Origin: a virus
Length of the DNA stretch: 23,551 bases
Strand: one strand, 5' to 3'
Virus record (IMG/VR): IMGVR_UViG_3300046836_000185
Span: 1 to 23,551 of that record
A program made the translations under genes and the position numbers. Shown piece by piece: positions 1-6,521 of the stretch. Below the pieces are notes generated by a model. The model was not told the origin of the DNA, searched no databases, and saw nothing but the letters and a program-made list of their open reading frames with translations. Position 1 is the stretch's first letter, and every line of letters begins with the position of its first letter.

Positions 1-447
1 AACGTCTCGGGTAATCCGGGGCTGACGGATCCCGACGAGGTGCCCGAGGCGCCGGTCGAGCCGGTGACGCGGCCGGGCGATCTGTGGGTGCTCGGCAATC
101 ATCGGCTACTGTGCGGCGACATGAAGCGCCCCATCGAGAACAATAGCTCGCCCGGCCAGGCTGTCTACGATCCATTCGTCGGCTCGGGCACGACGATCAT
201 CGCCGCCGAGATGACCGGTCGCGCCTGTCACGCTATCGAGATCAATCCAGCCTATGCCGATGTCTGCATCGAGCGATGGCAGAACTTCACCGGGCAGAAA
301 GCCGCGCTGGACGGCAAGACATACGAGGAAGTCCAAGCCGAGCGATACGATTCCGACAAGGACGTGACCGGCAGCTTCGAGGAAGCCTATGCTGCCGTGA
401 GAGAGCGTGTTGCAAATGGCGGGCCGGGTTGGAAACCAAAGGAATAA
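1..447 (+). CDS. DNA methyltransferase, 5'-partial, catalytic core apparently deleted
   Basis: The frame is open from base 1, so the gene begins outside the window; an internal GTG at 40 is probably not its start. The protein resembles the C-terminal part of phage ParB-domain/beta-class DNA (adenine or cytosine-N4) methyltransferases. The stretch RPGDLWVLGNHRLLCGD normally leads into the catalytic part, and RPIENNSSPGQ followed by the SAM-binding DPFVGSGTT normally comes near the end. Here the two are joined almost directly (LLCGD then MKRPIENN), so the roughly 150 residues that normally carry the DPPY-type catalytic motif and target recognition are missing without a frame break. The product is probably inactive as a methyltransferase, though the unseen N-terminal part might still bind DNA. 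It ends 5 bases before the terminase small subunit gene. Family call is confident; the deletion rests on memory of full-length relatives. Confidence 0.78.
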   Translation, partial: NVSGNPGLTDPDEVPEAPVEPVTRPGDLWVLGNHRLLCGDMKRPIENNSSPGQAVYDPFVGSGTTIIAAEMTGRACHAIEINPAYADVCIERWQNFTGQKAALDGKTYEEVQAERYDSDKDVTGSFEEAYAAVRERVANGGPGWKPKE

Positions 448-452
448 TTTAG

Positions 453-1157
453 ATGCCTGGTCCGAGGAAGCTTCCGACCCATCTGAAACTCCTGCGCGGC
501 AATCCAAGCAAACGCGCGTTGCCGCCCGAGCCTGAATTTGATTCGGCGCCCGACATTCCGGTCCCGCCCGCGTTCTTGATGCCCGCGGCGAAGGCCGAGT
601 GGCGGCGCATCGCCGTCGGGCTCTACAACATGGGCTTGCTGTCGCTGGTCGATGAGCATCCGTTCGCGGCGTATTGCCAGGCATTTGCGCGTTGGGTGAA
701 CGCGGAAGAAGCGATCGCGCGCATGGCCGAGCGTGATCTGCTCACCAAGGGCTTGATGATCAAAACCACCGGCGGCAACGCGATCCAGAACCCGCTGGTA
801 GGCACTGCCAACAAGGCCGCTTCGGACATGGTGAGGTATGCAAGCGAATTTGGATTTACTCCTGCCGCCCGCGCCCGCATCGCTGCCGGCAACGCCAACA
901 ACAGCGCCCAATCAAAGTTCTCCGGCCTCATTGGCGGCCTGGGCGGAAGTGAAAGTGACGCCGCACGGAAAGCGGCGCGCCGCGCGCGTTATCAAGTTCA
1001 TCGAGACCCTGACGGTGCCGAGCGGGATGGGACAGGGGAAGCGTTTCAAGCTGGCGGCATGGCAGAAGGCGTGGATTCGGGACATCTACCAGCCGCATCG
1101 GAATGGCCGCCGGGTAGTGCGCCGGGCGATTCTGTCGATCGCGAGGAAGAACGGTAA
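453..1157 (+). CDS. terS: phage terminase small subunit, P27 family; C-terminus runs on out of frame into terL
   Basis: This would bind the packaging start site and recruit the large subunit. The N-terminal ~160 residues match P27-type small terminases: MPGPRKLPTHLKLLRGNPSK at the start, then an AYCQAFARW segment, NPLVG, and an ending near SEFGFTPAARARIAAG...KFSGLIGG. Relatives usually stop about there, near base 930. Here the frame stays open to 1157, and the last ~75 residues look like an out-of-frame shadow of the large-subunit gene, with poorer codon choice after about 931. An AAGGA sits about 10 bases before the ATG. The stop codon may have been lost by mutation, or there may be an indel in the sequence. 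The family is clear; the true C-terminus is not. Confidence 0.85.
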   Translation: MPGPRKLPTHLKLLRGNPSKRALPPEPEFDSAPDIPVPPAFLMPAAKAEWRRIAVGLYNMGLLSLVDEHPFAAYCQAFARWVNAEEAIARMAERDLLTKGLMIKTTGGNAIQNPLVGTANKAASDMVRYASEFGFTPAARARIAAGNANNSAQSKFSGLIGGLGGSESDAARKAARRARYQVHRDPDGAERDGTGEAFQAGGMAEGVDSGHLPAASEWPPGSAPGDSVDREEER

Positions 1158-2511
1158 GACCGCGCTAATCGCGGCGCTGGCGCTGGCGCATCTGGTCGGG
1201 CCGGAAGCAATTCCGAATGGCGAAATCTACAGCGCGGCGAACGATCGCGATCAGGCGGCGATCGTGTTCAAGTTCGCGCGGCAGATTGTCGAGTGTGATC
1301 CCGAGTTATTGGCGATGATCGATATGGTGCCGTCGACCAAGACCATGGTTGCGCCGATCACCGGCTCGATCTATCGGGCGGTGTCGGCTGAAGCCGGAAC
1401 GAAACACGGGTACCTGCCGAGCCTGGTGATTTACGACGAGTTGGCACAGGCGAAGAGCCGCGATCTCTACGACGTGCTCGATACCTCGTTCGGCGCCCGC
1501 GACGAGCCGCTGTTTGTCACCATCAGCACGCAATCGAATGACCCGGAGCACATTCTCTCGAAACTGATCGACGACGGGCTCGCGAAGACCGATCCGGCCA
1601 TCGTCTGCCACCTATACGCCGCGGATGAAGATTGTGCGCTCGATGACGAGGCACAATGGGAGAAGGCCAATCCGGCGCTCGGCATCTTCCGCGATCGTGA
1701 AGACCTGGCCACCGCGGTGTTCAAAGCGATGCGGATGCCGGGCGAAGAACCGAAGGTGCGCAACCTGTTTCTCAATCAGCGGGTATCGCCGAGTTCGCCG
1801 CTGATCTCGCGCGCCGAATGGTTTGCCTGTGCCGGCGCGGTCGAGTTTGTCGCCGGCGAGGAAGTGTATCTCGGGCTCGACCTGTCGAGCGTGCTGGACC
1901 TGACCGCGCTGGTGATCGGCTCGGTCGACGATCCGATGCGCGTGCAGTCGCTGTTCTGGAAACCGGCCGATTTGTTGCGCGAACATTCCGATCGCGACTT
2001 CGGCGCCGGCAACCAGCGTTACGTGGAATGGCACGAGACCGGCCATCTCAAGGTCAGTCCGGGCAAGAGCATCGACCCGTCGGTGGTGGCGCTGTTCATT
2101 GCCGAACTGACGAAGCGCTATCGCATTCGCGGCCTGGCGTATGATCGCTGGCGGATCGACGAGCTGATGCGCGAGTTCGACCGGCTTGGGCTGCAGACCT
2201 ACAAGGACGGCGAGCGCGGCGACGGGTTGCGGGTGGTGCCGTGGGGCCAGGGTTTCAAGGACATGGCGCCGGCGATCGACGCGCTCGAGCTGGCGATCAG
2301 CGAACGCTCGCTGGTGCACAACAACAATCCGCTGATGAACTGGAACATCGGCAACGCGATTGCGACCACCGATCCGGCCGGCAATCGCAAGCTCGACAAG
2401 GGCAAGGCGCGGTTTCGCATCGATGGCGCGGTGGCGTTGGCGATGCTGCTCGGGTTGCGGGCGCGCGATCGCGTGGCCAAGCCGATCGACATCGAGTCAC
2501 TCATTGGGTGA
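838..2511 (+). CDS. terL: phage terminase large subunit
   Basis: Packaging motor ATPase and nuclease that cuts concatemeric DNA and pumps it through the portal. Counting from the ATG at 838 (557 aa), the ATPase shows a Walker A-like ARKNGKT at 102-108, Walker B LVIYDE at 196-201 and a coupling motif TISTQS near 228-233. The C-terminal RNase H-like nuclease shows acidic residues in YLGLDLSS (D348), AYDRWRID (D436) and RIDGAVALAM (D529), plus the family block WGQGFKDMAPAID. The start is uncertain: 838 lies about 320 bp upstream of the terS stop. TTG 931 and GTG 955 (preceded by GGCGGAAG) are alternatives that would leave a small-subunit coding end near 930. The gene is complete at its 3' end and is followed by the first 113-aa protein. 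Confidence 0.95.
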   Translation: MQANLDLLLPPAPASLPATPTTAPNQSSPASLAAWAEVKVTPHGKRRAARVIKFIETLTVPSGMGQGKRFKLAAWQKAWIRDIYQPHRNGRRVVRRAILSIARKNGKTALIAALALAHLVGPEAIPNGEIYSAANDRDQAAIVFKFARQIVECDPELLAMIDMVPSTKTMVAPITGSIYRAVSAEAGTKHGYLPSLVIYDELAQAKSRDLYDVLDTSFGARDEPLFVTISTQSNDPEHILSKLIDDGLAKTDPAIVCHLYAADEDCALDDEAQWEKANPALGIFRDREDLATAVFKAMRMPGEEPKVRNLFLNQRVSPSSPLISRAEWFACAGAVEFVAGEEVYLGLDLSSVLDLTALVIGSVDDPMRVQSLFWKPADLLREHSDRDFGAGNQRYVEWHETGHLKVSPGKSIDPSVVALFIAELTKRYRIRGLAYDRWRIDELMREFDRLGLQTYKDGERGDGLRVVPWGQGFKDMAPAIDALELAISERSLVHNNNPLMNWNIGNAIATTDPAGNRKLDKGKARFRIDGAVALAMLLGLRARDRVAKPIDIESLIG

Positions 2512-2520
2512 GGCTGCAGC

Positions 2521-2862
2521 ATGACGATAGCCATTGTCACGGCGACGATAGCCGCCCGCGGTACGATCACCCCCGCCGTCGCCATTACCGGCCCGATCAT
2601 CGGAATCATCATGCCGGCTGGTTGGGCACCGGCCGTGGTGGTCAGCGTGCAAGGTTCGGCAGACGGCGTGAACTTTTACGATCTGTACGATGGCGTGACG
2701 GCGAAAGAGCTTAGTTTCAACGTCAAGCAAAATTCCATGGTGGCCATCAGCCCGAACCGATTGTGCTGTTGCACCGCGATCAAGTTGCGATCGGGCACCA
2801 CATCAAGTCCGGTGATGCAGCCGATCGCTTGCCAGTTCAGCATCATCGTCCAAGGTCCGTGA
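2521..2862 (+). CDS. phage protein of unknown function, paralogue of 3447-3788
   Basis: 113 aa, not assigned to a named family. It aligns over most of its length with the 113-aa protein at 3447: shared features are a beta-rich SxDGxxxxDLY segment (SADGVNFYDLYDG here), an IKLRSGTTSSPVMQ segment, and a C-terminal AC(Q/K)F. The N-terminus is hydrophobic and rich in Ile/Ala/Thr, and it has three adjacent cysteines (CCC), which the paralogue lacks. Position between terminase and capsid genes suggests a head-associated or decoration role, but this is inference. A possible weak ribosome site (GAGG) precedes the ATG. Its last 60 bases are overlapped on the opposite strand by the HNH gene, so insertion of that gene may have altered this end. 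Confidence 0.7.
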   Translation: MTIAIVTATIAARGTITPAVAITGPIIGIIMPAGWAPAVVVSVQGSADGVNFYDLYDGVTAKELSFNVKQNSMVAISPNRLCCCTAIKLRSGTTSSPVMQPIACQFSIIVQGP

Positions 2863-3348
2863 TCGTCTGTTGTGGGTTTGCTCCAGTGGGGTGGCCCACC
2901 GCACATTACCGGGTTCGTAATTTCCGTTGTTGTCTATGCGGTCGATTGACAGGCCTTTGTGCGGGCGCTCACCAACATCGGCAAGGAAATTGGGAAAACT
3001 GTTGCTCCATCGCTCACAGACACTGATGCCGCGAGCGCCATAGTTTTTATATTGCTGAGCTTTTGGGTTGTTGCATCGAGAAAGCATCGAGGTCCAGACG
3101 TGATAGATCGGATGGTTTTTTGTCCCGCCGAAACTGGTGTAACCGTGACGATAGTTTCCACTGTACTTACGGCAACCACATGAAGTGGTATTGCCGGACT
3201 GAAGTCCGGTCGCGCTGGGACTGCTGGATTGTCCGCAATCACATTGGCATAGCCAATAGACGCGACCACGAGCATCGGTTTTGTTGGCCCGTCGAACGAC
3301 AACAAGCCGACCGAAGCGCTGTCCTGTGAGATCAACCAATTTGGGCAT
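2803..3348 (-). CDS. HNH-type (homing-like) endonuclease, antisense
   Basis: 181 aa, one of two genes on the minus strand. The N-terminus LVDLTGQRFGRLVVVRR is followed by a Cys cluster (C34, C36, C38, C57, C59; CQCDCG and CGC) that probably binds zinc. The middle has HPIYHVWTSMLSRCNNP and YKNYGARGISVCERW. The C-terminal nuclease-like core is SIDRIDNNGNYEPGNVRWAT, ending in EQTHNRR. This is a common architecture in free-standing phage endonucleases. A GGGAGG sits just upstream of its ATG on the minus strand. It lies between two paralogous genes, overlaps the 3' end of the first by 60 bases, and its region is visibly less GC-rich than neighbours. All this fits a selfish insertion. Whether it still cuts DNA cannot be told from sequence. 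Confidence 0.85.
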   Translation of the reverse strand: MPKLVDLTGQRFGRLVVVRRANKTDARGRVYWLCQCDCGQSSSPSATGLQSGNTTSCGCRKYSGNYRHGYTSFGGTKNHPIYHVWTSMLSRCNNPKAQQYKNYGARGISVCERWSNSFPNFLADVGERPHKGLSIDRIDNNGNYEPGNVRWATPLEQTHNRRSRTLDDDAELASDRLHHRT

Positions 3349-3446
3349 TGAACCGGCCTCCCACGGCTATTCGGTGTCAAGTGGCGAGATTGGCGGTGAG
3401 ACGCTGATCTCGCTGCGCATATTAACAACATTGGACGGAGGACAAA
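3349..3446. other. short gap upstream of the second 113-aa protein gene
   Basis: 98 bases with no gene. It holds the ribosome site of the 3447 gene (GGAGG, 3437-3441) and the GGGAGG of the minus-strand HNH gene at the other end. A TTGACA-like hexamer on the minus strand (3380-3375) has no matching -10 element at a usable distance. No terminator was seen. Confidence 0.4.
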
Positions 3447-3788
3447 ATGCTGACCATCGTTGACGGGCCGACCATCGCTGCCGGGGAATCGCTTTCCGAC
3501 GGTGCCGACTGCTCGGCCGGCACCATCGTGCGCATCACCGTGCCGCAGGAATACACGGCGGCCAACATGACCTTCCAGGTGTCGAGCGACGGCAATTTGT
3601 ACAACGACCTCTACACGGCCGATGGCGGCGAGATCACGCTGGTGGCCAAGGCCAATACCGGCATCGTGGTGCATGAGGCTTGGACCAAGTCGATCAAGTT
3701 TATCAAGTTCAGGTCGGGCACCCGCGGACATCCGGTCGTCCAACGAGAGGCCTGCAAGTTTGCAGTTGCGGTCGAGACCGCGCAGTAA
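3447..3788 (+). CDS. phage protein of unknown function, paralogue of 2521-2862
   Basis: 113 aa with a strong GGAGG (3437-3441) five bases before the ATG. It is the more regular copy of the pair: MLTIVDGPTIAAGESLSDGA at the start, MTFQVSSDGNLYNDLY in the middle, then IKFRSGTRGHPVVQREACKF. The composition is beta-rich with no signal peptide or membrane segment. I recall similar small proteins next to terminase and capsid genes in rhizobial prophages, without a defined function. A capsid decoration or head-stabilising role is possible but unproven. It ends 3 bases before the HNH nuclease gene. Confidence 0.75.
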   Translation: MLTIVDGPTIAAGESLSDGADCSAGTIVRITVPQEYTAANMTFQVSSDGNLYNDLYTADGGEITLVAKANTGIVVHEAWTKSIKFIKFRSGTRGHPVVQREACKFAVAVETAQ

Positions 3789-3791
3789 GAA

Positions 3792-4082
3792 GTGGCCTGG
3801 TCGCCCGGTGGGTGGCATCAGTTCTATACGACGCGATACTGGCTGCGCCGGCGGCGGCTGCAATTGCGTGCGCATCCACTTTGCAAGTTCTGCGCTGATA
3901 ACGGGCTCGTCGTTCGCGCAACCATAGTCGATCACGTCGAGCCGCATCGCGGCGACTGGGACAAGTTCGTGCTCGGTCCGCTGCAGTCGCTCTGCGAGTC
4001 TTGTCACAACTCCACGAAACAAAGGTTTGAACACGGGCGGCCCGGCGTCGACGCCGACGGCTGGCCGCTCGATCGGACGTGA
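3792..4082 (+). CDS. HNH endonuclease
   Basis: 96 aa from a GTG at 3792. It has the compact HNH layout: a zinc pair C31-x2-C34 (CKFC), the first catalytic histidine in IVDHVEPH (D47-H48), and a second zinc pair C68-x2-C71 followed by H72 and N73 (CESCHNSTK). Small HNH proteins next to terminase are known in HK97-like phages to assist terminase cleavage at cos sites; that role is suggested here by position and by its sense-strand placement in the operon. The ending VDADGWPLD is typical of this group. Its stop overlaps the GTG at 4079 but the capsid gene most likely starts at the ATG at 4094. Confidence 0.9.
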   Translation: MAWSPGGWHQFYTTRYWLRRRRLQLRAHPLCKFCADNGLVVRATIVDHVEPHRGDWDKFVLGPLQSLCESCHNSTKQRFEHGRPGVDADGWPLDRT

Positions 4083-4093
4083 AGGAGGCTGCC

Positions 4094-6205
4094 ATGGGAC
4101 TGCGCCAGCGTCAAAGCGATCTCTATCCCGACGACACCGAGTCCTATGATGATTTCATGAGCCGCTGCGGCGATGAACTCGGCGACGAGGATGTTTGTCA
4201 ATTGATTTGGGAAGACGCGTGGGACACGGACCGTAGCGCCAGGGACATCTGTCATAAGACCCATGTCAGCAAGGCCGACGGGCTCGAATATGTCATGTCG
4301 GACGAAACGCCCGATCGCATGGGCGACGTGATTATGGCTGACGGCTGGGATCTGACGGACTTCCGGAAGCATTCACCAGCGCTGTTCAATCACAGAAGCG
4401 ACTTTGTCATCGGTCGCTGGACCAATGTCCGCACCGAGAACAAGCAACTGCGCGGGACGCTCGAGCTGGCACGGCGCGGAACGTCCGATCGCATCAACGA
4501 GGTCATCAGTCTGGTCGAGCAAGGCCTATTGCGCGCGGTATCGGTCGGCTTCCAGCCGAGAGAGTTTGAGCCGCTCGACAAGGAAAAGAGCGGCTACAGG
4601 TACACCAAGCAGAAACTGGTCGAGACCAGCCTGGTTTCGGTGCCAGCAAACCCGAATGCGCTGGCCATCGCCAAGTCGCTCAAGATTTCGCCTGTGACCA
4701 TCGATCTCGTTTTCGCCGGGAAAGGCAAAAGACGCGGGATCAGACGGCGCGGGCTCACCAGCGGGCACGCTGATATGTCATCGCCAGTAGGAAAGGGCGC
4801 GACCATGTCGTTCGCTCAAAAGATCAAAGAGAAAGAAAGCCTGATTGTCGAAAAGACCGACAAGCTCGAGGCGTTGCACGACGCCGTCGGTGACGGCGAC
4901 TATCCCGACGATTTGCTCGAGACGGTGAAAAAGGCCAACGCCGAGATTGCCCACGACAAGGAAGTCCTGGCGATGTTGCGCGACAGCGAGCGCAATCTTG
5001 CCATGACCAGTGACGCCGGTGGTCGCTCGCTGGTGAGCAAACACAATGGTGGGCACAGCGCGCCGCAACTGCCAGCGCAAAGGCCGTTCGGTTTTGCACC
5101 GAAAAAGCTCGATACGATCGATCTGCTTTGCCGTGCCAGCGCCTTGCGGTTGCTGGCGTATCACGAGCGCAAGCCGGCGATGGACCTCGCGCGCGCCATC
5201 TTCGGCGATGACGAACCGCTCAAGGCAGTGATTGACTGGCAGACCAAGGCGGCCTCGGCCGCGGCCATGACCACGGTGACCGGATGGGCCAAGGAGCTGG
5301 CCCAGCAGATCGTCGTCGATTTCATGCAAATCCTGATGGCCGCATCGGTATTCGGGCCGCTGTCGGGAATGGGTCTGTCGCTTGGATTTGGCCGCAACGC
5401 AAAAATAATCATCCCGACGCGGTCGAGAACGCCGACCATCGCGGGATCGTTCGTCGGTGAAGGGTTGCCGATTCCGGTTCGCCAGGGCGCCTTTACGTCG
5501 CTCACCCTGACGCCCATGAAAATGGCGGTCATCACGACCTGGACGCGGGAACTCGACGAGCATTCGATGCCGGCGATCGAGGGACTGTTGCGCGATGCCA
5601 TCGTGTACGACACCTCGGTGGCGACGGATTCCGTTCTGCTCGACGCGAATGCGGCGACGGCGGTGCGGCCGGCCGGCATCCTCAACGGCGTCGCTGGCCT
5701 GACACCGACCGCCGGCGGCGGATTTGCTGCCCTCACCGGCGATATCAAGCAACTGTCGGGGGCCTTGCTTACCGGCACGCTCGGCAACGTGCGCAAGCCG
5801 GTCTGGCTGATGAATCCGCAACAGGTCAACAGCGCGGCGTTTGCAATCGCCACCGGCGCCGGCGTGTTCCCGTATCGCGACGAAATCGGCCAGGGCCGCC
5901 TCGGCGGTTGGCCGATCATCCAGTCCGGCACGGTGCCCGCCGGCACCGTCATCGTCATCGACGCCGCCGACTTCGTCAGCGTCACCGGCGACGGGCCGCG
6001 GTTCGAAATCAGCGATCAAGCCACGCTGCACATGGAAGACACCACACCGACGGACATTTCCACAACGGGTACGCCGGCCGTTGTCGCCTTCCCGGCCAAG
6101 AGCATGTTCCAGACCGACATGCTGGCCTTGCGGCTGATCATGCCGCTCACATGGGCGATCCGTCGCACCGGCACCATCGCGTGGCTGACCGGAGTTACCT
6201 GGTAG
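4094..6205 (+). CDS. fused HK97-family prohead protease and major capsid protein
   Basis: 703 aa. The ATG at 4094 is preceded by GGAGG at a good distance; an in-frame GTG at 4079 is less likely. Residues ~55-200 are the U35/HK97 prohead protease: histidine in ALFNHRSD (H100), nucleophile serine in LRAVSVGF (S150), and the ETSLVSVPANPNA strand (E177). Residues ~200-237 form a basic linker (KGKRRGIRRRG). Residues ~238-310 are charged and probably helical, like the HK97 delta/scaffold domain, and ~335-703 are the major capsid fold, with GEGLPIPV and MNPQQ segments. One polypeptide thus carries protease, scaffold and shell; self-cleavage would release the mature subunit. An in-frame ATG at 4805 (MSFAQKIKEK), preceded by AGGAAAGGGCG, might also be used to make capsid protein without the protease. 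Followed by a small charged protein and the portal. Confidence 0.93.
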   Translation: MGLRQRQSDLYPDDTESYDDFMSRCGDELGDEDVCQLIWEDAWDTDRSARDICHKTHVSKADGLEYVMSDETPDRMGDVIMADGWDLTDFRKHSPALFNHRSDFVIGRWTNVRTENKQLRGTLELARRGTSDRINEVISLVEQGLLRAVSVGFQPREFEPLDKEKSGYRYTKQKLVETSLVSVPANPNALAIAKSLKISPVTIDLVFAGKGKRRGIRRRGLTSGHADMSSPVGKGATMSFAQKIKEKESLIVEKTDKLEALHDAVGDGDYPDDLLETVKKANAEIAHDKEVLAMLRDSERNLAMTSDAGGRSLVSKHNGGHSAPQLPAQRPFGFAPKKLDTIDLLCRASALRLLAYHERKPAMDLARAIFGDDEPLKAVIDWQTKAASAAAMTTVTGWAKELAQQIVVDFMQILMAASVFGPLSGMGLSLGFGRNAKIIIPTRSRTPTIAGSFVGEGLPIPVRQGAFTSLTLTPMKMAVITTWTRELDEHSMPAIEGLLRDAIVYDTSVATDSVLLDANAATAVRPAGILNGVAGLTPTAGGGFAALTGDIKQLSGALLTGTLGNVRKPVWLMNPQQVNSAAFAIATGAGVFPYRDEIGQGRLGGWPIIQSGTVPAGTVIVIDAADFVSVTGDGPRFEISDQATLHMEDTTPTDISTTGTPAVVAFPAKSMFQTDMLALRLIMPLTWAIRRTGTIAWLTGVTW

Positions 6206-6236
6206 CCGGGGTAGCTGTAACAAAAGGAGATCTATC

Positions 6237-6521
6237 GTGACCGATAACGAACAGACAACCGCCGCGAAAAAGAAGCTCGCCGACGAACGCGCGGCGCGCG
6301 ACAAGGCCAACGAGCAACAGGCCAAAACGGCGTCCGGGATCAAGCCGACCCCGACGCAAGAGGAAAACGATATGGCCGCTATGGGCGTCCACATCACGGA
6401 GCACGAGCCGGACGGCAGCACCGACCCGAACGAAGCGCAGAACAAGCAGGCGGAGGAGAAGCAGGCCGAGGCCGGCAGACGCGGCAACTATCAGACGAGG
6501 AACACGACGCCCTCGACATGA
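6237..6521 (+). CDS. small highly charged phage protein, unknown function
   Basis: 94 aa from a GTG at 6237 with AAAGGAGA just upstream. The protein is almost all polar: Lys, Glu, Gln, Ala and Asn dominate, with stretches such as AAKKKLADERAARDKANEQQ and EEKQAEAG. It is likely helical or disordered, with no membrane segment and no known motif. Its stop overlaps the portal start (ATGA), so the two are translationally coupled. Position between capsid and portal could fit an assembly or scaffold-like helper, but I do not recognise a family. Confidence 0.65.
   Translation: MTDNEQTTAAKKKLADERAARDKANEQQAKTASGIKPTPTQEENDMAAMGVHITEHEPDGSTDPNEAQNKQAEEKQAEAGRRGNYQTRNTTPST

Noticed and set aside
3194-3209. 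Perfect inverted repeat CCGGACT-GA-AGTCCGG, terminator-like
   Set aside because: It lies inside the HNH coding sequence (TGLQSGNT), has no T-run and no gene end nearby.
3375-3380. TTGACA-like -35 box for the antisense HNH gene
   Set aside because: The matching -10 would fall on the start codon, and no good -10 is present.
4778-6487. 569-aa open frame on the minus strand opposite the capsid gene
   Set aside because: Arg/Gly/Asp-rich shadow of the protease-capsid gene, without domain or ribosome site.
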